Shown one piece after another: positions 1 through 6,103 of a DNA stretch of 8,005 nucleotides. A model generated the notes under the pieces. The model was not told where the DNA came from and ran no database searches. It worked only from the letters and a program-made list of their open reading frames with translations. The stretch lies in the NCBI GenBank assembly GCA_007131535.1, contig SLQI01000084.1:1-8005 (forward strand), in the 5' to 3' direction. This DNA is from Balneolales bacterium. Lineage in GTDB: Bacteria > Bacteroidota > Rhodothermia > Balneolales > Natronogracilivirgulaceae. The translations under genes were made by a program, and so were the position numbers. Numbering within the stretch: position 1 is the stretch's first letter; the number at the start of each line of letters is the position of its first letter.

Positions 1-874
1 CCGGGTGACCATACATGTAATTGCCATCTACATAAAATCGGAAATCCCGGTCGGTGTCGTAACGGCCCGGATTTTCCAGGCGAATAATCATATCCTGGTA
101 CTCAGGCCACTCTCCAACTTCTCCGGCAGGACCAGGCTTGTAATAATTGTTAATGATATTCCCATCTGCCCCTCCGTAAGTGCTTAAAGCGACCCAATTG
201 TACATCACATTATTGAACAATTCCACCTTGAGATCATCACCATCACTATCCATAGGCCGCTTTTCATCAATATACGGGATTCGGTGCCGATTATGGGCAA
301 ATAAGTTGTTATGCCAGCTTGAATGATTGGCACGTATAACCCCACCAAAAGATCTGCCTTCATTTACTCCATCCGCATTATACAATCCTTCGGATATGAT
401 GCTCCATTGGACCGTTACTGAGTCTGTTTTACCCACATTATCATACCAAGAGCCATTGGAAGAAACGGTCTCATTAGCCCCCCAGCTTGCTGTTATATGG
501 TCTAAAATAATATTTGACGCACCCATAATGCGGATTGCATTCCACTTGCGGCCCCAATCATCCAGTCGTACGCGTAAATAGCGGACTATAACATGATCCG
601 CGCGTATAAGTAACCGGCTATTAAGAGTTATGCCATCGCCTGGGGCTGTTTGACCGGCTATAGTTAGATAGGGGGCGTCAATGTTTATTCCTGATTCCAA
701 ATATATAGTACCCGACACCTCAAACATAATTGTCCGCGGACCATCGCGATTTTCAATGCCGTAACGTAGCGAACCGGGACCGTCATCGTCCAAGTTGGTT
801 ACGTAGTATACATCGCCACCTCGACCGCCCCGGGCATACCGGCCGAATCCTTCGGCGCCCGGAAAAGCTATCTG
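1..874. repeat. Direct repeat, left copy (lyase catalytic domain)
   Basis: Positions 1-874 align with 4156-5029 at a constant offset of 4155, with no insertion or deletion over the visible length. The repeat ends sharply at the codon for the glutamine before I-A-F-P-G-A-E. Upstream of it the two genes share nothing recognisable. It probably continues past the left edge of the window. Hand counts show uneven identity: 6 mismatches in 95 bases at 6-100, 28 in 100 at 101-200, 21 in 100 at 201-300, and 9 in about 145 at 730-874. Confidence 0.9.
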
Positions 875-1003
875 GTCGCTACCTGGCTTTACCCCTTCCA
901 AAAAAATTGAGAACTCACCAATGGTAAATTGTCGGATAAATGCTACGTAAATAGCTCCCAAAAACAGTAATGATGTAAACAGTACCGGATAAAATCGTTT
1001 CAA
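1..1003 (-). CDS. PL1-type pectate-lyase-like exported protein, copy 1 (C-terminus cut by window edge)
   Basis: The frame is open from a TTG at 1003-1001 to the left edge (334 codons plus one base). No ATG precedes the conserved domain in this frame. The TTG gives M-K-R-F followed by a hydrophobic stretch (about residues 5-23), so it is the sensible start. It lies 25 bp after the GNAT stop, which suggests co-transcription. No signal-peptidase site is obvious, so the leader may be an uncleaved membrane anchor. From residue 44 the protein matches the second lyase in this window without gaps (about 91% identity by eye): AFPGAEGFG, the GG-R-GG-DVYYVTNLDDDGPGSLR block, GQTAPGDGI, LDHITASWGANE and the H-N-R-x-R-x-P block. 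These are hallmarks of the right-handed beta-helix PL1 pectate lyase family, in which the R-x-P arginine is the likely catalytic base and Asp residues bind calcium. The substrate is unknown. Whether it carries FN3 modules and a T9SS tail like copy 2 lies outside the window. Confidence 0.85.
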   Translation of the reverse strand, partial: MKRFYPVLFTSLLFLGAIYVAFIRQFTIGEFSIFLEGVKPGSDQIAFPGAEGFGRYARGGRGGDVYYVTNLDDDGPGSLRYGIENRDGPRTIMFEVSGTIYLESGINIDAPYLTIAGQTAPGDGITLNSRLLIRADHVIVRYLRVRLDDWGRKWNAIRIMGASNIILDHITASWGANETVSSNGSWYDNVGKTDSVTVQWSIISEGLYNADGVNEGRSFGGVIRANHSSWHNNLFAHNRHRIPYIDEKRPMDSDGDDLKVELFNNVMYNWVALSTYGGADGNIINNYYKPGPAGEVGEWPEYQDMIIRLENPGRYDTDRDFRFYVDGNYMYGHP

Positions 1004-1028
1004 AGTATTTCTATCTTTCTTTATTCGG

Positions 1029-2162
1029 TTAAACCAACCTCAGATCACCCTCTAACCGGGTCAGCATAGCATCGCCGGATTTAATACTTTGTATAAGTTC
1101 CGGATTACCTGAATGAATGAGCATCCATCGGAACCCCGGCATAAATAGTGTGGATTTATAGCCAATACTGCCATAATGCCTCGGGTCAAGGCGACCTACC
1201 AGTTCCGCCCCGCCGCCTTGCCGGGCATGATAGCACAGTGCCTGATATACTTGCATCTCCTTTCCTGTTTTGGCTTCGAGCTGAAGCACCTCGCAGACAC
1301 GGTTTCTTTTCTGGTGATAAAGTACCCATCCGGCAACATGACCATTCCCGGCAACCATTTTTATGGCTTTGAACGGCCCATACCGCTGTTCTGACTCCAA
1401 CAGGTTTATTCGCCATTGCAAATTATCCAACGTATAGGCCGGTTTCAGAACTACCGATTGACGTGGGTTTTGGATTAAATCAAACAGTTCCTCAACTTCC
1501 AGTTCCTTTATTTCAACATCCGGTTTTTTAAATTTAAAAGGTGAACCGGGTAAGTGGCTCATTACGGTATCTCCAACCTTGCAGAGAGGAGAGATCAATG
1601 GTGATAAATACTCACTGCACAAATGGTTTCGCAATACATGATGAGGTTTCAACATCTGCCGGAAATATATGGAATGAAGCTCACCTTTTGTTCCTCCACA
1701 TTGCTCCCAGAGTGATTTGGCTATATCGGTAGCACTATCAGCGAAGCACAAGTCATAGTCTTTTTGCATTAAAGTCTTTAATAACTTAATGGAGGCTAAT
1801 GCCGCATTTTTTTTTGATCTCACCATCATGTGGCTGCTGTTTGCAGCAATGATATGCTGGCCTTTCCAAATCATGGGTTGTTCGGTAACCCCCAAGAACC
1901 CATCCACTTGACCATCTACATTCTCATAGATCAGAGATGCCGTTTCTTCTCTGTTGAATTTATTCTCCAGATACAGCTGCCGAAGTACTCGTTTCTGTTG
2001 TTCAACTTCCATCTTCCTGCTCAATGGAATCAACTCTCTCGACATGGCAGCCACTTCGCCAAGATCACGTTCTTCAAAGAGTCGAATATTTCCTTTTTTA
2101 TTGCCAACCGTACTGGATTTGCGCCCCCCCAATGATACGGCTTCAGGCTGTCGGTTTGCCAT
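1029..2162 (-). CDS. Tandem GNAT-like acyltransferase, polysaccharide-locus type
   Basis: I chose the ATG at 2162-2160 (377 residues). The frame is open up to 2336, but the extra stretch has no ATG and an unpersuasive sequence; a TTG at 2270 would add 36 residues. With this start, the protein has a short basic lead and then an N-terminal GNAT-like module (about residues 23-170). That module begins N-I-R-L-F-E-E-R-D and has a motif-A-like segment, HMMVRSKKNAALASIKLL, followed by LWEQCGG. A second GNAT-like half follows (about 235-350), including VAGWVLYHQ and the G-R-L-D-P-R-x-Y segment. The end, GDAMLTRLEGD, resembles the tails of two-domain GNAT proteins from polysaccharide gene clusters. 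It is probably cytoplasmic and may acylate a sugar or amino-sugar precursor, but the donor and acceptor cannot be read. It sits between two paralogous lyase genes and shares a probable transcript with the downstream one. The coding strand holds a G7 run (codons 11-13) and an A9 run that could be slippage-prone. The family call is by pattern recognition only. Confidence 0.7.
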   Translation of the reverse strand: MANRQPEAVSLGGRKSSTVGNKKGNIRLFEERDLGEVAAMSRELIPLSRKMEVEQQKRVLRQLYLENKFNREETASLIYENVDGQVDGFLGVTEQPMIWKGQHIIAANSSHMMVRSKKNAALASIKLLKTLMQKDYDLCFADSATDIAKSLWEQCGGTKGELHSIYFRQMLKPHHVLRNHLCSEYLSPLISPLCKVGDTVMSHLPGSPFKFKKPDVEIKELEVEELFDLIQNPRQSVVLKPAYTLDNLQWRINLLESEQRYGPFKAIKMVAGNGHVAGWVLYHQKRNRVCEVLQLEAKTGKEMQVYQALCYHARQGGGAELVGRLDPRHYGSIGYKSTLFMPGFRWMLIHSGNPELIQSIKSGDAMLTRLEGDLRLV

Positions 2163-2391
2163 ACATGCGAATGGTTTGATTGAACTCCGGTTTACCCGGT
2201 TATTAATGCCTGTAAGAAAAATGGTAGTGTCGTTAGAAAACGCCAGGATCAAGGTGTGCGAAGCTCCCAAAAAGCGCAGTGTACAAAGCGTACATGAGCA
2301 TTTTTGAGACGAGCAGAACGCCGATATGGCATTTTCTTACAGACACTATTTAGAAATACAGAGCGTCAAACCATCAAATACCGTGCCCTTA
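2163..2391. other. Intergenic region upstream of the GNAT gene
   Basis: About 230 bp separate the lyase terminator from the chosen GNAT start. With a terminator on one side, this stretch should hold the promoter for the GNAT-lyase-1 unit. I found no exact Bacteroidota-type promoter (TAnnTTTG with an upstream TTTG). The nearest string on the minus strand is TACGCTTTG around 2285-2293, which has one base too many between TA and TTTG. No Shine-Dalgarno site stands at a useful distance from 2162. Part of the region is an open extension of the GNAT frame, so a longer protein cannot be excluded. Confidence 0.4.
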
Positions 2392-2428
2392 GAAAAAAGT
2401 CTGTCAGGTATATTTCAACCTGACAGAC
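2392..2428 (-). terminator. Rho-independent terminator after lyase copy 2
   Basis: A perfect 11-bp stem (2399-2409 with 2418-2428, GTCTGTCAGGT) closes on an 8-nt loop. On the minus strand it is followed immediately by a run of six T residues. It begins about 10 nt after the lyase stop codon (2440-2438), exactly where an intrinsic terminator belongs. It implies that the lyase-2 transcript ends here and the GNAT gene is expressed separately. Confidence 0.92.
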
Positions 2429-2437
2429 CTTGTTGGA

Positions 2438-5152
2438 TTACTTCACAAACATCATGGATCTTGTCTGTACAAAATCGCCCGCCTCAAGACGGTAGATATA
2501 TGTACCACTGGAAAGATCAGAAGCATCAAATGTTACTTCATACCGGCCTGCTGATTGTGTTTCATTAACCAACGTGGTTACATGTTCCCCTAACATACTG
2601 TAAACCACCAGTCGCACCGATGCCTGCTCAGGCAGCTCGTACCTGATCTGAGTCTGCGGATTAAACGGGTTAGGGTAATTGCTATACAGATTGAATTCAT
2701 CGGGCTGATCCTGCCCATCCTCAGCACCTACGCTTATTGAAGTCTGGATGCTTTGTGTTGCTGACCAGCCGCTGCCTCCGGCATCATTAAAGGCTTCCAG
2801 TCGCCAATAATAATCGCGGCCGCCCTCTAAATCAGATATATATACTTCCGTCTCTTCAGAGTTTTCTACATCTAAAACCAACGCTTCAAACTCTTCATCT
2901 TTAGAGAGTTGAACATTATACCTGTCAGCACGTTCAAACTCATCCCACTCAAGAAGAACATCACCTTCCTGCACTTCATCTACATTTTTTGTCCGCCACC
3001 CCGGTGGGACTTGTGGCGGACGCAGTTCGGTCGTAAAACTCCAGGGGGAAGACCAGGCTGTCATTTGATTATTTACTTCAGCCCTGACACGCCAGTAATA
3101 CGTAGTTGTATCCGTGACCATCTCATCAATTATCGCCCCGGTATCGTCAATTTCTTTTATAACAAGACTGTTGTTATCAAATGCCGGACTTGAGCTTACT
3201 TCAAGTTCATAAGATGAAGTACCTTCCAGACTTTTCCATTCAACGGCAACCGGTATCTCGATATCTTCAGCGCCATCTTCAGGACTATGCAGCTCTGGTG
3301 CCAGTTCTCCATTCATGCGAGTCTTAAAGCTCCACTCATCACTCCAGGGACCTTTTTGCTCCCCGTTTACGGCACGTGTGCGCCAGTAGTACCGGGTATC
3401 AAAATCCAAATCTTCAACTTGCATAGAAATCAACCAATCATTATCAGATTTGGTTTTAACCATTTCACCTGAATCAGCTGTACTTAAAATGCCATGTTCG
3501 TGAACTCCATGGGTTGATACGGTTGATTCAAAGTTCTCATCCTTTGACACCTGCAACTCATAGTCCTCAGCATCTTCCACAGGCTGCCAGTGCAAATACA
3601 AGCTGGTCGGATGTTGCATTTCGCCATCCTCCGGGTTTTCCAATTCCGGTTTAGCCAAAATAACTTCATCGTCATAACTTGGGTGCCGATCCAGAAACTT
3701 ACCCTGCGGATCAGCCAGCCACGCCAGATATTCATCGAGATTAGTGTAGCCGTCACCATTTCGATCCCGATTGCCTTCATCGGAATCACCAATTACAAGA
3801 TCGTGCTCTTCCTTCCACCAGTCCGGCAACCCGTCACCATCTGAGTCGACCGGGGGCTCGGTGGACTCCAGCTCCGGATAACCGCCCACATCATGACCGG
3901 AGTCGATGATGCCGGTTCCCGCGCCATAATCCCCGCCAAATTGAGCCGTACCGGTGCGCACCTCCTCAACTATTCGTTTGTCAATAGCATCACGGCTTAA
4001 AGAGGCACCGGCTCTTTCCAGAACTGCTTCGTAGGCTTCTTCGGCACTAACTTCCTTTCCAAGGGAGGGATAGTCAAAGGGAGTATGGGCACGGTTTTGC
4101 TCTTCGCTGGTGTTTCGGAATTGTACGCCACCATTCCAATTATCTTCGGTTATCTCCTGGTGACCATACATGTAATTACCATCTACATAAAACCGGAAAT
4201 CCCGATCGGTGTCGTACCGGCCCGGATTTTCCAGGCGGATAATCATATCTTGGTATTCTGGAAACTCCCCCACATCACCGGCAGGGCCTGGTTTATAGTA
4301 GTTATTGACTATATTACCATCTGCGCCCCCATAAGTACTTAATACAGCCCAGTTGTACATCACATTATTATAGAGTTCCACTTTTAAATCATCCCCGCTA
4401 CTCTCCATAGGGCGTTTTTCATCAATGTATGGCGTACGATGCCGATTATGAGCAAACAGGTTATTGTGCCAGCTTTCATGATTGGCACGTATCACCCCAC
4501 CAAAGGATCTTCCCCGCTCTACTCCTTCAGCATTATACAATCCTTCAGATATGATGCTCCACTGGACCGTAACCGAATCAGTTTTATCCACATTATCATA
4601 CCAAGAACCATTGGATGAAAGGGTTTCATTAGTTCCCCAACTTGCCGTCACATGATCCAAGATAATATTTGATGCATCCATTATTCGGATTGCGTTCCAG
4701 CTTCTCTCCCAATCGTCCAGTCTTACACGCAAATAACGGACAATGACATGATCCGCGCGTATAAGTAACCGGCTGTTGAGAGTAATACCATCGCCTGGTG
4801 CTGTTTGACCGGCTATGGTAAGATAGGGATCATCAATGCGGATATCAGAATCCAGAAAAATTGTACCTGATACCTCAAACATAATTGTCCGCGGCCCATC
4901 GCGATTTTCAATGCCGTATCGCAGCGAACCCGGACCGTCATCGTCCAGATTGGTTACGTAGTATACATCGCCACCGCGGCCGCCCTGGGCATACCGGCCG
5001 AATCCTTCAGCGCCCGGAAAAGCTATCTGGGTGTTGGATACTTGCGATGGTGAAATCACATCTGAGTTTTCATAAGCCTCTGTATTTATGGGTACAATAC
5101 TCAGAAAAAACACCATAAATACACCTGTAGATAAAACAATTATCTTGTGCAT
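2438..5152 (-). CDS. Secreted PL1-type pectate-lyase-like protein with FN3 modules and T9SS sorting domain, copy 2
   Basis: 904 residues from an ATG at 5152 with an AGGAG site 4 nt upstream. Domains in order: (1) a Sec signal peptide, residues 1-26, with a probable cut after T-E-A. (2) A PL1-like right-handed beta-helix, about 42-420: AFPGAEGFGRYAQGGRGGD, GQTAPGDGI, an I-L-D-H motif near 164-167, then H-N-N-L-F with R-H-R-T-P at 237-241, where R239 is the likely catalytic arginine by family analogy. (3) A calcium-binding linker, 436-474: DSDGDGLPDWW, then an EF-hand-like loop with D463, N465, D467 and E474. (4) Three FN3-like modules, about 502-612, 618-708 and 712-805, each with a YYWR strand. 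(5) A T9SS type A sorting domain, about 819-904, with NYPNPFNP. It should be exported to the cell surface or medium and cleave a polyuronate or related acidic glycan by beta-elimination. The true substrate is unknown. It is transcribed away from the epimerase across a long leader and ends at a strong terminator. A close paralogue lies at 1-1003. Confidence 0.92.
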   Translation of the reverse strand: MHKIIVLSTGVFMVFFLSIVPINTEAYENSDVISPSQVSNTQIAFPGAEGFGRYAQGGRGGDVYYVTNLDDDGPGSLRYGIENRDGPRTIMFEVSGTIFLDSDIRIDDPYLTIAGQTAPGDGITLNSRLLIRADHVIVRYLRVRLDDWERSWNAIRIMDASNIILDHVTASWGTNETLSSNGSWYDNVDKTDSVTVQWSIISEGLYNAEGVERGRSFGGVIRANHESWHNNLFAHNRHRTPYIDEKRPMESSGDDLKVELYNNVMYNWAVLSTYGGADGNIVNNYYKPGPAGDVGEFPEYQDMIIRLENPGRYDTDRDFRFYVDGNYMYGHQEITEDNWNGGVQFRNTSEEQNRAHTPFDYPSLGKEVSAEEAYEAVLERAGASLSRDAIDKRIVEEVRTGTAQFGGDYGAGTGIIDSGHDVGGYPELESTEPPVDSDGDGLPDWWKEEHDLVIGDSDEGNRDRNGDGYTNLDEYLAWLADPQGKFLDRHPSYDDEVILAKPELENPEDGEMQHPTSLYLHWQPVEDAEDYELQVSKDENFESTVSTHGVHEHGILSTADSGEMVKTKSDNDWLISMQVEDLDFDTRYYWRTRAVNGEQKGPWSDEWSFKTRMNGELAPELHSPEDGAEDIEIPVAVEWKSLEGTSSYELEVSSSPAFDNNSLVIKEIDDTGAIIDEMVTDTTTYYWRVRAEVNNQMTAWSSPWSFTTELRPPQVPPGWRTKNVDEVQEGDVLLEWDEFERADRYNVQLSKDEEFEALVLDVENSEETEVYISDLEGGRDYYWRLEAFNDAGGSGWSATQSIQTSISVGAEDGQDQPDEFNLYSNYPNPFNPQTQIRYELPEQASVRLVVYSMLGEHVTTLVNETQSAGRYEVTFDASDLSSGTYIYRLEAGDFVQTRSMMFVK
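4156..5029. repeat. Direct repeat, right copy (lyase catalytic domain)
   Basis: Partner of the repeat at 1-874, in the same orientation and without indels. It covers lyase-2 residues 42 to about 332. Homologous recombination between the two copies would remove 4155 bp, including the GNAT gene, and leave one chimeric lyase with the copy-2 signal peptide and the copy-1 C-terminus. Confidence 0.9.
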
Positions 5153-5156
5153 ACAG

Positions 5157-5161
5157 CTCCT
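5157..5161 (-). promoter_or_regulatory. Ribosome binding site of lyase copy 2
   Basis: AGGAG on the minus strand ends 4 nt before the ATG at 5152. It is the only clear Shine-Dalgarno site in the window. The epimerase and GNAT starts have none, so this gene may be translated more strongly than its neighbours. Confidence 0.7.
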
Positions 5162-5182
5162 GTTACATTTGGGGGTTTTACT

Positions 5183-5200
5183 TTTACTCGCCAGAGTAAA
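5183..5200 (-). promoter_or_regulatory. Small hairpin just upstream of the lyase-2 ribosome binding site
   Basis: A perfect 7-bp stem (TTTACTC at 5183-5189 with GAGTAAA at 5194-5200) closes on a 4-nt loop about 20 nt upstream of the AGGAG site. A second short dyad, CACTT-ATA-AAGTG, lies next to it near 5203-5215. Either could shape translation or mRNA stability of the leader. No known riboswitch pattern was recognised. Confidence 0.35.
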
Positions 5201-5341
5201 GCCACTTATAAAGTGTTGCCCTCGAAGCTGTATACATGAATGATTGAGCTACACCCCGGTCAAAGGGTTACATCACAAGTGAAGAAGAAGCCACCTGCAA
5301 CAATCGATATAGACCGGCTATAACAACCGATTCATCCATCA

Positions 5342-5371
5342 GTGTGTAAAAGCAACATCGCATTTACACAC
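5342..5371. promoter_or_regulatory. Perfect 9-bp dyad in the lyase-2 leader
   Basis: GTGTGTAAA (5342-5350) and TTTACACAC (5363-5371) form a perfect inverted repeat around a 12-nt spacer, about 190 bp upstream of the lyase-2 start. No T-run follows on either strand, so it is not an intrinsic terminator. It could be an operator for a dimeric regulator or an mRNA hairpin. Confidence 0.4.
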
Positions 5372-5766
5372 CAATTTTAAGCAACAACTACTACAAAATC
5401 ATCCTTTATGTAATATTTTTTATTACAAACTCAACACAGTATAAGCTACACCATTTTTAACTGAAGTTTAACTTATTACACCCCTTACTTTTCGGCACAC
5501 ATTACCATTACTTTACTAATTTATTTTTAGCAACAAAGCATCTCCTACATCAACAATTCACTATAATAGCAATATCACATCCTATATATACTATAACACA
5601 TTATAATCCATATACATAGCAAGAATTATAAAATCTGTCAAGATAGAATCATCAAATTATTACTATTATAGTATATTGTGAGAAATCTATTTCCTACTTG
5701 TACAAATATTGGGTAATGGCTTACTTAAGGCAGGCAAAAGTTGAACTTTTATCAAGTAAACCGTTA

Positions 5767-5796
5767 TAGTCCGCTGAGGTGGGCAAATGCGGACTA
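5767..5796. repeat. Perfect 8-bp hairpin beside the MITE-like element
   Basis: TAGTCCGC (5767-5774) and GCGGACTA (5789-5796) are perfect inverted copies around a 14-nt loop. The hairpin directly abuts the left arm of the inverted-repeat element at 5798. It lacks a T-run. It may belong to the same mobile or repetitive unit or be a small palindromic intergenic repeat. Confidence 0.5.
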
Positions 5797-5797
5797 A

Positions 5798-6058
5798 TTG
5801 GAGGCTGACCAAAAAGTAAATTTTTGAACTTGGCAACCTAAAAAATTTAACCGTCATCCCGGAAGGAAGCCGGAGGTACGACGGCTTATTATCCGGGATC
5901 CAGGGTTAAAGGCTAATATTTTGCATATTTACTGGATCCTCCCACGGGGACGCCTGTTGCACGGATAATCCTTCCGCTGTCGCTTCAGAATTTCCAGGAT
6001 GACTCCTAAATTATTTAAGCTAGTTTTGGACAAATATGTCTTTTTAGACAGCCTCCAA
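5798..6058. mobile_element. MITE-like imperfect inverted-repeat element, about 260 bp, no coding capacity
   Basis: The ends match as inverted repeats: TTGGAGGCTGACCAAAAAG at the left and, on the other strand, TTGGAGGCTGTCTAAAAAG at the right (17 of 19). Similarity continues inward in the same order on both arms: AATTTA followed by GTCATCC-GGAA (left from 5853, right ending at 6003), TTATCCG (5889-5895 with 5962-5968), and GGATCCAG (5896-5903 with 5932-5939). The central spacer is AT-rich. The termini look like those of some IS elements, and I recall similar GGCTGTC-AAAA ends in the IS1182 group, but no transposase is present. No target-site duplication is evident. It could therefore be a decayed MITE or an interspersed palindromic repeat. 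It sits between the epimerase and lyase-2 genes and could fold into a long RNA stem that limits read-through. Confidence 0.6.
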
Positions 6059-6103
6059 ACGAAAGTAATCAGTTGTCCTAATTAGTTTGGTTTAACTCGT
6101 ATA

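Larger units (their letters stand above)
5153..5797. other. Long AT-rich non-coding leader upstream of lyase copy 2
   Basis: No open frame on either strand looks like a gene here. By hand count 5401-5700 is about 26% G+C, far below the flanking genes. The plus strand is also strikingly poor in G compared with C: roughly 10 G against 41 C in 5401-5580. It probably holds the lyase promoter and a long 5' leader. Several TATAAT-like strings occur, but in sequence this AT-rich they carry little weight. Small hairpins inside it are listed separately. Confidence 0.6.

Noticed and set aside
5..342. Plus-strand open frames 5-187 and 4085-4342 encode similar peptides, as do 730-927 and 4885-5118
   Set aside because: They are antisense to the two lyase genes. 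Their similarity follows automatically from the direct repeat, and the differences follow synonymous sites of the minus-strand frame.
1186..1416. Minus-strand 76-codon open frame inside the GNAT gene
   Set aside because: Out-of-frame shadow of the GNAT coding sequence, without independent support.
3484..3792. Minus-strand 102-codon open frame inside lyase copy 2
   Set aside because: It overlaps the lyase in another frame, in the linker/FN3 region. Its composition is shadow-like, and it has no ribosome site or recognisable domain.
5242..5257. Minus-strand string GGGGTGTAGCTCAATC resembles the 5' end of a tRNA
   Set aside because: No anticodon arm, T-arm or 3' acceptor partner follows at tRNA distances. 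It is probably coincidence, at most a fragment.
5640..5700. TATAAT-like -10 box on the minus strand in the AT-rich leader
   Set aside because: No -35 partner at the usual distance. Such hexamers are expected by chance at 26% G+C, and Bacteroidota promoters use a different consensus.
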